Notes: generated from the letters alone by a model not told the origin. A stretch of 64,000 bases of DNA from Campylorhamphus procurvoides (GCA_013396655.1 WBMV01003157.1:163081-227080); one strand, 5' to 3'. Counted from the stretch's first letter, positions 9,684 to 23,717 are shown. Translations and numbers: made by a program.

Positions 9684-12509
9684 TGAAATGGTGTTGTTTT
9701 GGTGTGCATTTTTCAAGGGAAGCTGCAGTTTTATGTCCTGCTTTGATGTACTCAGGTTTAGACAAGCTTTTATTTTCTTCCTTTGGAAAAGGCATCACAC
9801 TCAGAACGCAATAAAATCTTGTTGGTTTGCTTTTCTTCCCAGCTGTAGATGAGTGTTTATGTCTCACTTTAAAAATGTAATTTGTTGTTAATAGTCCAGA
9901 TCCTGGGTGAGGTCCACTGAAAACCCAGTTCTGCAGCTGTGTTTTTTAGGTTCTGGACCTGAACTACTGTGCTACTCATGTCTACTCAAAAGTTCAGTTC
10001 AAAGTATTTTATTAAATATGTTTGGCAGCAGCCTGCAGTGAACAAATGAATGTAACTTTGAAGGTGTTGGTAAATCTGCGTGTTTTGGTGAATCAGAGAT
10101 GATGCACTGGCATAAAGGTTTGATTTATTTATAGTTGTACACAGATGCAAATTACCGGAAGAATTTGGAACTTGGCAGATGCATGTAAATAATTTTTGAG
10201 TTTAATTGGAAGTCAAAAAAGAAAAAAATAAAATATCCCCTGAAAATCTGTGTAAGCTTTTAAAGTTTGAATTTGTGAAAAAGAAAGAAACCCCCACAAA
10301 TGCATAAGTGAAGATGAAGATAGTTTGATTTTTTTAAAAGAAAAGTCCTGAAATAGAGATTTTTGTAGATGTAAGGTGACTGCTCGGAAGTGAAAGAATT
10401 CTGGGGTAGGGGTTTAACCAAGTTAGTCACTATTGATGAAGCTATGAGTGTACATGCTCTACTGAGACACAGGATTTTAAATCTTTGTCTACAGTTACTC
10501 AGAGCTTTGTCAAATTTTACATTTGGACTGAAACTGTCCCTAACAGCCTTAAAATGATGGGGCTCAAAAATCAAAGTTATTTATGGAATTTAAGCCAAAA
10601 TGTTGTGCGTTTTTTTTTAATTAAAAAATTAGTCTAATGCAAGATTTATTGCTTTGTCTTTGTATAAAAGTAAGTTTGACCTATATTTGATAAGCTCTAG
10701 CACCCTGAGGTCTTAAAATTTGGCAGCGCTAGTCTGTGTCAAGGAATTTTCTGTGGAAAATCAACCCCAAATGAGCGAAGTGAATACACCCTTGAAAAAT
10801 GTGTGGCTTGCATATGCTCACTGGTAGCTTGCTACTGTTGAGCTGTTGCACTGCCAGAGACTCCATCTGTCCTCACTGTTTTCCAGCCGGGAGCTAAAAG
10901 CAGGGTTTCCCCACTTGATGTGACTGAGAGCCATGGCAGACCTGCGAGGGGACATGAGTCCAGGTCTTCTGCATCCTCTGCGCTCCCAGACTCCACTGGA
11001 GGCATCAGGAAGGAACATCGTTAAACTACAAAGGAGTTAAAATCCCAGGAATGAGGGATATCTGGCTCTGGGACATACTGAAAGAACACTCCAAGTCAGG
11101 AGAGGTTTGGCTTGGGTTTGAAGGGTTTAGGGTGACTACAGAAAGAAGGACAAAACCAGAGGACCTGAGGTGCAGTTGTGTCTGTCTAGGTGAGAAGGTT
11201 TTCCTTAATCAGACAGGACAGGCAGGAAGATGGTATAATATATAAAATATAAAAATACTTTAGAAGGAGGAGAACAGTCAGAAGTGTCCATGCCCAACAA
11301 AACATGTTCCCACCTGAGTCTAGGATGGACCCCAAGATTCCCCATCTTCTCTGAGTCAGCAGGTCTATGCAGAGCTGACTGTCACAAACACAACACTTCT
11401 GCTGTACTGGCTGTTGGGCAGAAGCTGCATGTTGCTGCTGCTGGTGATTTCTCCTCCCTTAGCTCCAAAGGAGAAGCCTGCAGCATGGTCCGGAGGCTTC
11501 CTTCCCTGATGAGCATCCATGCAGGCATGCTTTTAGATGGAAAGTAGGGTTTTTATTTTAGCTACAATCCAGCACTTCATTTGCTAAAGTAATTTGACTT
11601 CTCCTTAGCAATTGAGTTAAAATAGCTTCTCTATTTTCCTGTCTTAGTGATTGCATGTCTGTAATTACACCCATGTAGACAGTAACTTCAAAAACTATTT
11701 TTGTTTTTAAACCAATTTGAGTGTCTCCTGTTGCCATGAAGATATTCCTTACCCTCCATCTTTCATATGCAGATGAACAATATGATTATTCTGTGCAGAG
11801 AGAGAATTATCTGATTGGAGGACTTAAAAAATATCATGTCTGCACCGGAAGTTTTGAGTATGACTCTCATGTAACTTTACTAGCCTTGAAATTGCCTATC
11901 CATAAACATGAGATTTAGTGTAGGAGGCTTCTGGATTTATTTTTTTTTTTTTTCCTCAGAGGGAAATTGCCTTGATGTATAAACCCAGAAAATATCTCTC
12001 TGCATTATGGTATTTGCAAAAGCAGAATGTGTTCCGTGGGAGCTGCCAGTTTCCTCATACCGGGCAAAATGTGCAGGGGGTGAGGAGGGAAGCAGTGGGG
12101 ATGCTTCAGATGCAGGCAGTGGATGCAATCTGAGGGAAAGGGGGAATAAATTTTGTTTCTCTGTATAATAAATACAGATTTTCCTTCCTGTGTGATAAAC
12201 AGCAGCTCCAGTTCTGTATCAAGATTATTTAAAACTCTTCAATTAATACGATAAGAACTGTAACTCCAAAAAGAGCTCTCAAAAGGATATGTTTTAATGC
12301 ATGTGCAGTAGTGGATGAAATTTGTTTAATTTAACTTGAGGTTCATTGAAAGAGATTAATTGGCTGGTATATGTCCCAGGAAGTGCATGGGAAGACTCCA
12401 CTGTACAAATGTTTTATCAACTCGTGGCAAACCTTTACCCCAATATCTGAAATTAGTTTGCAGACTTCATGGCAGAAATCTAGTCTATTAACTTTTGTTC
12501 CTCTCCTTC

Positions 12510-12540
12510 TTTTTTTTTTTTTTTTTTTCTTTTCTTCTCT
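12510..12540. repeat. Poly-T and pyrimidine tract
   Basis: A run of 19 T followed by a CT-rich stretch. It generates artefactual poly-Phe and poly-Lys open frames on both strands and has no gene content. Confidence 0.9.
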
Positions 12541-15500
12541 TCGCAGAAGGAGGTAGAGGAGAGCTCCAGGTTGTACATGTTGTCCCTTGTAACCAGCATC
12601 TCTTTCTGAAACCCCTGTGTGTGCATGGCTTGTCTCCATGTAGCCACTTGCTCCCACTGAGGCACCGAGGTTCAGTTTAGCATGTCATGGTTGTCAGAGG
12701 CTTTGTTTAAAACTGCGTATGAGTTAAGAGTCTGTTCAGTGTGTATTACCTTGTACAAAGAGGAGAACATGAATGCTTGGGGTGATCTCCTCCCTTTGGT
12801 GCTCTGGGGGGGTGTGTGACGTTCACAGGAACCATGTTAGCAGACTTCAAGTTGTCTGTCTTGTCTTTTCCAGTCTTCCTCTTTATGACTCTTGTTTAAA
12901 CCAAGTATATCCTCATTTTTATTCAGTTGTATTATTTCATTTCATCTCTCTCTGGTTCATACACTTACATCAATTAAAGTCAAAAGTACCACTATGGGCT
13001 CTAAAATGGAGTTTAAGCAGGAGTGGATGCTGGAAGGTGTCCCAGCATCCAGGTAGCTACAGGCTTCACTTTTCTTTGAGCAGGGCCCTGTGTCCCATGG
13101 GAATGGCAGGACTTTTACCTTAATGCCTGCCTACAGTTATTGCCTTTCTACTCATGGACTTATTCACATAAACTGTCTGCTTATTACACTGTGGGCAACA
13201 GGTGACTCTTTCCTCCTAAGAGGATCTGCAGAATCATTTTGTTGGCTGCTGTGTGTTTTGTCAGCAGTTGTGTTTGCAACTGTACCTCATACAGAGATAC
13301 TACTGACTTTTGGGTCCTTCACTGTTTTATTTTCTTGAATCTGTGCTGTGTGGATGCAGTGCTTCTTCCTCACCCTTAGTTGTATGAATGAGGCTAAGTC
13401 GGCTTCCCAGAGCAGGCTGATTGTTCCAGGGCTTTTGCACCTCCATGCAGATCTCATCCATTGAGTTTGATTAATTTGCATTCCCAAGCTTTGTTGGCTC
13501 ATGTGTCAGCAGTCTTGTTTCATTGTTACTGCTAAATATCTGTCCATTAATGCTTTTTTAGCAATGCTGAGATAAGTGGTCTCAAGTATTTATGTTAAAT
13601 TCTGTCTTCTTCTGGCTTCAGTGCAAAAACAATGCAACCTCCTTTAAACAGCTTACCTGGCAATTAGTGGTACTGGACGATACATCACATGAAAGGAGTT
13701 TCCTCTGGGGCTCTTCAGTAGTTAATTAAATTTATGGTGTTACAGAATACAGAATGAATTTGAAATAATCCCCTGGCTTGTTGCAGATTTGGATTCCATG
13801 TAAAATGTAGCATACTTGAGTTCCATGAAGACATTGAGCCACAAGACTGATTCATTTAATTTGGGGAATTTAGTTGAGTTTGACTCTGCTAATGCCTGTG
13901 AAGAAATGCTCTAATTAGGCATGACCAGAAGTTTAATTTAGACAGTGAAATAGTTGTTCCTTGTTTTAGCCTGATTAAGATTAACCTATATCTAAACGAA
14001 GGGTTTTGAAGTTTAATAATAAAGCATGGTATTTGAAAGCAAGTTAGATGATTTTCAAAACAAATAAGAAGTCATTATTGATATTTTTATCTTTTTTAAT
14101 AAAGCAGTATAAAGCAGCTTTCCATGTTGTACATCTGTTTTATATCTTAAGAGGATAATGTGCTAGACAGTGTATTTAAATATGATGAAAAGTTACATTG
14201 TTAGGAAGTCTTTTATGTGGAGAGATGGATTTATATGGTGGGCTGACAAATCTGAGGATATTATTCCATTTACTTCTGCTGCTCCAGACTTGGTGATTTA
14301 TTTTTCTTTTTTTTTATTTATTTTATGCCTCTCTGTCCATTCTATGGACTTTTGTTTCTACAGAAGTCCATAATTGTTCTGGCCATTGAGGCATGTTTTT
14401 GTGTATAAGAGAATTTGCGAATTTAAAAATTGCAGCTTTGTTAAATAACTTCTCAAATTACTTGTAAGCCTGGATGTTGCTTTTCCTGAGAAAGCAAACC
14501 TCCTGTTAATTTCATTATTAGGCTTCATCAAATGTTGCTTTCCCTGTGACTGAATACTATGCCTTAAATGATTATATCTGTTAGCTTGTTTAATCAGGGC
14601 CTTAACTTTATGCTGCTCTGTCACTGGCATTGTTTTGCTAACTGTTTTTTGGTAAATAAGAAACTATAATTACTTGGAGAAGACCTTTCAGCAACTGATC
14701 GCAGCATGCCTTACTGTGAATGAATATAATGCAGTACTGGGGTGACAAGCACTTCCCCAACTGAAGCTATTTGTTGGACAGTAGATGTAAAAATATCATC
14801 CACCAGCATCAGAAATTAAACAAAAAACAAAAAAAAACCCAAATAAAGATGTGATGGGCTGTTGTGTTTACATGTTTGCTTCTCCATCATTTCAGTGCTC
14901 CTTCATGTCCTTACTGGAGATTTAAAAAAAAGTAATTTCAGATTCAGACTGGTCTGGCTATTTTCAAGGAAAGGTCAAGTGATGGAGTTGTGTGGATTAG
15001 AGGCATAAGCCAGCAGAACACTTTCTGTGACATGCAGCATGTGGATGACTGGGTGTCAAATGTATCTTCTTTCCCTTTACCCTCCTCTTTGCTTTGCCTC
15101 TCACAGTTGTTCCAATGTGCTTCTCATCTGCCTGTTGTTTCTGCTGCTTGCCCAGGCTGTGAGTGACTCAGGCTGCTGCTGAGGGCTGAGCTCCAGCACA
15201 TCTGTGGCTGTGGCAAGTCCCAGAGCAGCTGGATGCATCTCTGTGCCCTGGTCTGAGCTCTGCCTTTGGAGGATGGGAGACTCTGCTCCTACAGCAAAAG
15301 CTTCTGAACAGCAATGCCATTTGCCTTCTTTAAATGGGAGGGAGTATAGGAGGAGTTGCTACCCACAGCAGTGGTGCAAACCACGGATTACTTTAACTGG
15401 TACTCATGGAGGTGTCTGGACCCTGTTAACCCTCGTGCCAGCACTTGCAGCTGATGTAGCCTCTTGTTGGGAACATCTGGAAACTGTCTGTCAACAAGAA

Positions 15501-15599
15501 AGATGTTAACAGGACTATCTACCTGGCTTTGGAGCTGTGAAGGGAAGAAAGAAGCTCTCCTCCCCAGGCCTTGAGAATTCACAGAAGAAGGGATAATTC

Positions 15600-15850
15600 A
15601 AGACTTGTCTAGTAAATCACTAGCTTAGTTCAAAAGCCCTAATTGTTTTAGGTTTGTAATTAGGTTGTAGTTATTTGCAAGAATTCCTTTGCTTTTTCTC
15701 CTGTCTGAACACTATGATACGTAACCACACAGAATCCCCCTTCCTACCCAGCACAAATGTTATCTTGTTACACCTTCTACCCCTATATATTGTGAAGTAT
15801 GCTTTCAATAAAGAGTTTTCAGTTATTGCCCCCTAACTGGGAACTTCTGG
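15600..15850 (+). mobile_element. LTR-like retroelement remnant (possible solo LTR)
   Basis: A compact block has the order expected of an LTR U3-R-U5 core. An AT-rich region is followed by a TATA-like box (tatatatt, about 15784), and an AATAAA signal lies at 15807-15812 about 20 bases further on. I could not fix the TG/CA termini or a target-site duplication, so the boundaries are approximate. No retroviral coding sequence is visible beside it. The call rests on signal spacing only. Confidence 0.35.
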
Positions 15851-18800
15851 ATTATTAGCCATCACAGCCTCTGGTTCTTTGACTGTTCTTTGCGCAAGAA
15901 CGGGCTGCAGAGGCCTTGGTGACTTCCAGTGCTCTGCCACTGTGTGATATTGTGCCATCTATAAACCTCTTAATTTCCATCTTTAGAACTAGTTAGGTTT
16001 GGTGTCTGCTTCTCCTTTTGACAGGCTGCTATAGACCTGTCACAATGAGGCACCTTTGAATTTTCATCCTCTGTTTATGATTAGCTGCAGTTCTTCTCCC
16101 GTTCTCCTGCCTATTGAACAAACACAGGAAAACGTTCTTTTCACTAAAGCAAGATGTTCTGTTCTCCTCCTATAGTATTGTGTTTACATCCTCAAGCTGC
16201 TTTTGCTGTATTCCTTTGTGAATTCTTTTTACTTTGATATAGACTAAACAGATTTCATACACCTTTTTGAAGGAGTGTTGCCAGCACAATACAAAGGTAT
16301 TTGTGCTTCTCATTCTGTGGAGGCATTTCACTGGACATACTCTATGGATGGTGTTCTCTCCTTACATGGCTGTATCATAGAGGCTTATGGTCAGTGTCAT
16401 GACTAGAACTCAAGTCCATTGTCACATGTTTTTCTCCACTGAGGAATACCCTTTAGCCAGTCAAGTTCACAGCAGGCTTTGGGGATTTGACCTTGCCATT
16501 TGTTCCATGTTTAATCCTCCATTGTTGCAGTCTTTACTGCCATGAGTTCTTTCCAGTGGACATATGTGTTCAGTATCAATAATATTTCTGTGTTTGTCAT
16601 TTCCAGATTCTATCAGCAGATCCTGCTTACTCCCACTTGCTTCCTTACTGCGTTGTCCATGGTTGGCTCACTTGTTTATCCACCTTAAAGCTCCTTCCTC
16701 CTCCTCAGCTTATCCAGCCCTATTAACGTCACATGGCTTTGCATCAAAATTTTTTTATTGAAATGAAAATTCAGCTCATCATTCATTTTACAGCATAAAG
16801 AAAAAATAGTTGCTTTGTGAAACAAAATTAAAATACTTTCAAAATTGTTATGCCTCTGTTACATTTATTCCTGTTTTCCACGTGCTTCAATATTAATTCT
16901 TTCCTTCAGGTTTGCTTAGAAGCCTTTCAAGCTGTTGAAGCCAGGAATGATCCTACTTTAATCCACATCACATGTCCTTCCTCCCCACACACCTTAACTG
17001 TGGATATGGCCTATTCTACAGTCTCAAGGCATCAGCCCCAGTTTGATGGATGTCAGGTGCTAGTTCTCTTGGCATTTTCTCGGGAAGAAGACTGCCTGAA
17101 GCAAATTACCTCTTTACTTTTCTTTCAGCAGGTGATAACTCCTGTTTCCCCACAGCCATCACCTGCCCTGGCCCTGCATCAATTTTGTCACTTACTGAAA
17201 GCTCTTATGCTTTATGCTGTTGTACCCAGATGATTTTGAATCTTGACCCTAGAGATACTCTTTCTCTTGTTTTCTTTTTATTTGCATGACTAAAAGATGT
17301 GGTAAAAGTAATTAAAATAAATGAGCAATAGTATAATTTATCTGGAACTCTTGGCAGTTTTTACTTGGCATGTCTCAAATCTGGGAGATGATGGAGGTTT
17401 GTTTCCTGATCACACTTTCTGTCCTCACTACATCCGCATTCCTGGCTGTTCTCTGTTGACTCATGGTTGCCCTTAGGAAATAGTTATTCGCTCAGCGAGG
17501 TGACAGCTTTCCCTGGATTTTTTTACCCAAACAGATTATTGATGCTCTTGTGGTCTCCAGGCTGCAGTGAACAAGCTGTTTTGTGGTCTGTTAATGTCAA
17601 ATATCAGTCACTTTTTTTTACAGTTTCTCAGGTAAAATGATTGAAAATTTGTTTGTTAAACTAATTCCTCTTGCCAGTAAATGTTGCCATATTTCTGTTT
17701 GTTGTTCTCTGTCATCCAGCTCAGCTGAACCATCTGGTGTCAAGCTCAGTCTGATACAAACCCTTTGTCCATTTTAGTGTTGCTTTCTAGCCACAGCTCT
17801 TCCAAGTGTTCAAAAGCAAAGGTAGGCATGTCCTCCCCTGTGTGCTCAGAAGGATCTAGTTGCATTTACTTCACAAAATCTTCTCTCTTGACGAGCAGTT
17901 GGTTCAGATCTGTGCAGAGGAAATGCAGGATTCAGGCTGAGGGGGTTTGGGAGCTCAGCTGGAGCAGTGATTGATGGACCGCTCTCTGTCCCTCTGTCCC
18001 GCAGGAGGCTGGAGCCTGCTGTGTTGCTCCAGCTCTGGGGAAACGTGCACTGTGCTGGACTGTGGGTCTGACCTTGCTTTGCAGGCCTGTCTGATCCCTT
18101 AGAAGTGTCTGTTCCATTGTTAATACGATGGAGTGTCCGCTCCATTATGGATAAGGTCATCTTGTTCAGTCCGTTTAAACATAACATAATAAAAACTAAT
18201 GTAGTCTTTAAAAGTACCTATCACAAATGCAGAGTTTGGACTTCTGTTCAAGTTGAGACCTCCAACAAACTTGTTTTTCTTGGTTATTTCTTGCTCATCT
18301 TGGGAGACCTTGTCTGTCACCTGTTACCACTCTGGGGTTGCACAGCCTACCCGAAGCACTGGACAGGAAAAAAAGAGAACACATCCCTAAAAGAAAGCTC
18401 TTTTATCTTTCAAAAAATTGGATCTTATTTCCTGACTCATACTCCTGTACTTTGTTGATTCTCAGGTTGTGAGTTCCATGGCTGGAAATACTTTGTTTTC
18501 CACTGTGTGCAAGTTACAGCCTCTTTGTACTCTTGGCAGATGTGATTTTCCGGGGTTGGAGTGCTAGCTATTAGCAGTGTGTCTTGCTTAGTCCTGTTTG
18601 AAAAACTAGCATTTCTTTCAGAGAGTGCAGGAAAATGTATGGCCTATACCTGCAGAGGAGGTTTCCATTTAGAAGTAACCATTTTCCCCTTATCCAGAAC
18701 CTTTTATTTTCTCCAGGTGCATTGCAAGTGTTTAAATCCTTATTACATATAATGAGTCCACTAATGATTTTTGAAGAAACAAAACATCACTCTATAAATA

Positions 18801-19467
18801 TGATCCTAATATGACCATAAGAACATGGTTTGAATTCATAAATATGAATTCTCACATTTGCAGTCTGTGTTTTCCATTATACTCCATGAGATTTCAGTTC
18901 ACCTGTAGTCATCTTGCAAGTGGTGGCCCTTTTTTCTGTTGGAAATGAAATACTTTGATATAAATGGGTGGAGCTGCAATGGGACCTTTCTGCTTAGGGT
19001 TATAAAGAGTCTTTGCATTTGAGCATGAGTAAAGCTCACAAGTATTTGAGCAAGGGTTCATGTTGGTCTGTCATTTGTGCATTTCATACAAGTGCTTTTA
19101 ATTTATAACATCTTCATTATGAACACATTCAGATTAAGTGGTGACCTGAAGTAATAGGAGCTCTCCAATAACATATGTTGGTTTGGGTTGGAATGAAAAG
19201 CTAGTTTTCAAGATTGCTTTTTGAATGATGAAGTGCACTGAACAGGCTCTTCAGGTTCCAGTCAGGTGTTCAGTGAAATTGCATAGCCTGTCTGTGTCTG
19301 TATGACTTATCCTGGCATCTTGGTCACTGGAGGTGCTTGAATGAGTTTCTATATGCATTTGCCTGCATGCAGTGTGGTCTGTTACTCTTTCCGCGAAATA
19401 TAATTGAACACTTCTGTTGTTTCCAGAAACTAATTTCATATTGTTCTTTTCCCTTTCTCTGTTTAAG

Positions 19468-19514
19468 GGCCAAGATGTGGCTGATCCATCAAAACCACCC
19501 TGGCTCAAAGGAGG
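19468..19514 (+). CDS. UNC13B: UNC13B exon: distal part of the calmodulin-site region (GQDVADPSKPPWLKG)
   Basis: A 47-nt exon lies between acceptor gtttaag and donor gtaagt, entering in phase 0 and leaving in phase 2. It encodes GQDVADPSKPPWLKG plus two bases. The DPS.P.WL..G pattern corresponds to the segment just before the invariant [12 protein letters not shown] block in Munc13 proteins. In Munc13-1 the equivalent tryptophan is the distal anchor (position 26) of the bipartite 1-5-8-26 calmodulin motif. The proximal helix of that motif belongs to the preceding exon, which was not found. Confidence 0.88.
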
Positions 19515-22500
19515 GTAAGTAGTATTTTGAGATCTTGTTTCCTTTGATGTGTAATTACAGTGAGGTCTGCAGTTCATTCTGAGTGAAAACAGCATTTCTG
19601 ATGTTTATAATGAAGTGATCAAGTGGCCAATCCTCACTTAGGACCAGACTGCTGTTACATTTCAGTGTCCTCTTAAGCAGCTGGAGGTGGCTGTGCAGCT
19701 CTTCGAGAATTGTGTTTAAGAACAAGGTTATAATTGCAATGTATTGGTGACAAGTACTTACGGCAGTATTAAATAATTGTTACTGAGCTCCGAGAGTGGT
19801 CTGGATTAAGTTCTTTTTCTGCAATCAATCACTGGTGGTACCAAGGGAGGAAAGAGTAGGGGGAAAGAATAGCTCTGAGAAAGTGCTGTGTCTTCTGCTC
19901 TTAGAAGAAGAAGTTTGGGGGAGTGTTCTTTCTTTGCAATGATTTCTATGGTCATTACAGCAGTCAAAACTGCATTAGCTCTAGAAATCATTGCAGTTTG
20001 TATTTTTAAAGCAGAGATCATCATGCCTGTTTTGCACAGAGGAGAGTGAGGAGCTATGCATTCTCTCCACAGCACACTACAGGCAGCAAATGAAGCAGAC
20101 AAATTCTGATTGTAATTTCAGCATGACACTATCTATAATAGGTGCCAGCATGGTAGCTTCCCTGGTAAAAAACCTTTGTAAAAACAAAACAAAATAAAAA
20201 AAGAAAAAAAAAGAGAGAGAGGCAATAACAGAGTTTATGGGCTGCTAGGTTATGTGCCTGGTGCATGTGGGGCACTCCTTAGAAGCTGACAGTCAGTGGC
20301 AGCAGATTTGCCCTGAAATCTCAGCAAAAGGTTGGCTTGCTGCATGCTTAAGTTGATTCTCATACTGCTGAAGGAAGCTTCCCTAATAGAATGTGAAGTT
20401 GGAGGCTTCATTATATGGGTCTCTGCTTCTGAAGTCATTGTTCTGCTGTGTTGGTATTCCCACAAAGCATCACCTGCGGATGCCTGGAGCTGCCTAGCAA
20501 CCCTGTGCTCTTCCAGGGAGCCCAGGACTTGGGTGAGCAGGCTGCTGGAGAGCTGGCAATTTGCTGGCACAGGAGACAGTGATTTATAGTAACTATAAGC
20601 ATCACCTTCTCCTGCTTTAACAAGGAGACAGTGTACCCAGTTTATTGGTTTGTGCACACAAAATGATTTTCCAGCCTGAAAGATGAATACACCTACCAGT
20701 TCTGAAATACTGAAAAATATGTTTTGTCAATTCAAGCCAGTGTTTGCCCTAGTCTGTAATTTTTTTCCTGTCTATGCAAAATGTAACGAAACTGTGTGGC
20801 TAATGTAGTTTGGCAAAAGTTTGTCGTATTCACTGTATTCCCCATGCAAGGGATTTCCTGAGAAGGTGGTTATGAGTAGTAAACCTTTAATTCCATCCTT
20901 ATCCACATTGTGGCTTATTAGCCTCAAAGCATATTTAAGTATTTATGTTTGGAGTTGTTCCTTCAATATGAAGAGTAGTCGTGTCCTTTGAAGGAAATAG
21001 TTATCTTCTGTCATTGCAAACCACCTTTGCTTGCTTAAATTTTCAAGATTTAATGGAAACTTCTGTGTGATAAAACTTATATTAAAAGATGAATACATGC
21101 TTCAAGATACTCTCACTTCTGGAATAATGCAAAAGTAGCTCCCTGTCTGTAATCACTGGCTTTGGAGAGATCATTTCAGAAAAAAGGTACAAATGGGTAT
21201 TATGGATCAGTCCCTGGGCGTAATATCTATATATTTTATTCATTAGTGCAAATCTTTTCATACAGAAATGCTATTCACTCCTCAATACAGCTCTCCATAA
21301 TAATGCTATAAATATTACTTTCACTGCAGAGGAGAGTTACCTTACTACACATAAAGCTGCATATTTGAGGCACTGTCAGTTCTCTCTGTGCAAACACTGT
21401 AATTTTATGAAGTGTGGTAGCAGTAGTGCTTGAAAAAAGAGACTGAGATAGCTGAAAGCACAAGACTTTTGAAAATTAAGAATTATTGCTGAATTTTTTA
21501 ATTTATGTATACAAGCTAAAAGCAGGTCATTTAAGTGTATAACTATCTGGGTGCTGGGATGCCTCTCTTCAGTGACAAATACAAGCACCTTTAAAATATG
21601 TTTGTTGTCACGGCTTGCCACTGGTTCTCTCATAAACCTCAATCAATCAAAAACATTTTGGAAGACACCAAGTTTTAACTAGACATGTTTCTCAAACACA
21701 GTAATTTGTATAGGCTCATCTTGAATGTATAACACATGCAATTTTAATGTTTTTTTGCTTTCCTGGGAAATCTTAGAATATCACAGTTTCCTTTCAACTG
21801 AATTAGAAAAAAAAAATCATTGGAAATCATGTAGAAAAGAAGTGTAAATTCCTGACTGCAGTTGACTGTCAGCAGGGGCATTGACTCTGGATTATTACTT
21901 GTGACAATTTTGCTGTATCTTTTCAGCTTATAGGCTCTCCCATTCTGTTTTCTATATACTTTCATATTTCAAGTGATTTGACACAAATCCATGACCCCAT
22001 CTTATCAATAAGCTCTGTTGTGGCTTAAGTAATTGTGGGATTCTTGGCATTATGTGGGTGGTGTTCCATGTGACCTCTTTTGCCATGAAACAGTGTCACT
22101 AGTTTCAGAAAGGATTTGTAACATTAGAGCAGCAGACAAAATTCCATGTTTAATTTCCCCAGTAAGTCTGGCAGTAATATTTCTGAAAATACAAACACTC
22201 TATGCAGGTATTTCTTATTCTTGGTGTAGGTGAGAATTTTCTATAATAAGTCAGAAGGGATTATTGCAGTGTAACTTGGGCAGAAAGTTTTTATGTAATT
22301 CTCTTTTGGAAATTAAGGCAGCCTCTAATAAAAAACAGTCACCTTGCTGTGAGGATTTCCATTGTTGGGAGAACTGTTCTCATCCTTGGTCAAATATTTC
22401 AGTGGTTTGCTATAAACGTCCACTTCTCTCCTGTCTGAGTTTGCCTCCCATTCCCAGTGGCTGTAGATGCTCTGTCAGGAGCACTGAGGGGCTGTGCAAA

Positions 22501-23638
22501 TGTGACTCCCTTTGCTGTTATTAAGTGATCTTCAGTAGGTCTTGCTTTCTTAGGGGTGCAGGTTGCCTCTTCTCACTTATCAGCCTCCCAGTTTTCATGG
22601 CATGTGCAAACTTACACTGGCAGTTTGATTTCCTGGATTGCTAGAAAGGATAACTCTATGTGTGGTTCTTATTGCAGTAAGAACAGTTTGTCTCATGCTC
22701 CTTTTTGGTGTAATTGTGGTGTCCTCAAGTATTTTGTCTGGGTCAGGTGTACCAAATCAGCAAAACAGGCAGTTGAAAGTGCCATCCAGTGTGCCATACG
22801 AATGCTAAAAGGTGTGAGCCAGTGTGGTATGAGGTGAAAATGAACAGCTAAGGATGGAGAGGCAGAGGGTTCCTTTACAGTCTGTGTAGTCAAGAAAAAG
22901 GCCTCAGGAACCATATTCTTAATGTTAGCAAGGCATGAGAGCAGCGTGGAGATGTGGAAGGTCAGAGGACAGTGACAGGGGCTGTTGCTTTTGCCTGGTG
23001 GGCTGGGTGTTCAAGGCATGGAGTCACAGCAGTGTGTTCTCAGTTTCCAGCCTTAGCAAAAAGCAAGTGTCTAAAGTCCTTACAGATGGATGCATTTACT
23101 GGGTGTCTTTAAGCTGAATCAATAAACCTGCTTAAGTACAGCGTTACATTCATGTGGTGTTACCACTGAATAGAAGGTTCCAGGCATAACTATCCAAACT
23201 GATCTCATTGTGAGTGAAGCAGGTTATAGTGTTTTACTTCATTGTGTACATGGCTTAAAATGCTGAGTACCACAAATGGTCTCTTCTAGAGAACTAAAAA
23301 TAATCTCCTTTTTCCTCAGATACCAGGTTTTTCCTTGTAATTATATGGACCTCGAGGGTCAGGATTAAGGATGTTCTGGCCTCAAATAAGAAGACAGTGT
23401 CCTGCCCCCAGGCTGATCCTCTTGGACATGCCCCCTCCTAACCACCAACACCAGGCAGGAATGTCTGGATTGTTGTGTGTGAAGAAGACCAACACGGAAT
23501 TCTTTTTAGCATTAACTTTACACTTTCTGAAATATAATCTTCTGACTGATTTTTCTTCCTCCAGTAAAGCATCCCCTTCCTCTCCCCTCCCAACCCTAAA
23601 TTAATTAATCTTTTTTTTTTCCCCTCCTGAATTTCCAG
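19515..23638. other. Intron (about 4.1 kb)
   Basis: No gene is seen. It contains an A-rich simple tract at about 20180-20222. The remaining open frames are short and without coding signatures. Confidence 0.85.
20180..20222. repeat. A-rich tract grading into (GA)n
   Basis: Low-complexity run of A interrupted by C, T and G, ending in gagagaga. It could be the tail of an old retroposed element, but no body of one is recognisable. Confidence 0.8.
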
Positions 23639-23717
23639 GCCTGCAGGTGGTCTCTATGGCATCGATAGCATGCCTGATCTACGCAAAAAAAAGCCAATTC
23701 CACTTGTCAGTGATCTG
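23639..23717 (+). CDS. UNC13B: UNC13B exon: [12 protein letters not shown] linker block
   Basis: A 79-nt exon follows a strong pyrimidine tract ending in ccag and has donor gtaaga. It completes a Gly codon and then encodes 26 residues, including [12 protein letters not shown] and [11 protein letters not shown]. This block is near-invariant in Munc13-1, -2 and -3 and lies between the calmodulin-binding region and the C1 domain. It ends in phase 0. Confidence 0.97.

Larger units (their letters stand above)
7783..19467. other. Intron after the brain-type exon (about 11.7 kb)
   Basis: Mostly unique AT-rich intron sequence. It holds a poly-T tract with an assembly gap, a CR1 tail fragment near 9629, a 19-T run at about 12510-12528 and an LTR-like remnant near 15.6-15.85 kb. 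The flanking exons do not match in phase (phase 1 out, phase 0 in), so at least one short coding exon with length of 2 modulo 3 should lie here. By homology it would encode the first half of the calmodulin-binding region. I searched for it by eye and did not find it. Confidence 0.8.

Noticed and set aside
12371..12680. Overlapping open frames on both strands with poly-Phe or poly-Lys runs
   Set aside because: They are artefacts of the poly-T tract.
18005..18100. Strong acceptor (tccctctgtcccgcag) with an open phase 1 frame, considered as the missing linker exon
   Set aside because: The Cys/Ser-rich peptide is unlike any Munc13 segment, and no donor gives the required phase 0 exit.
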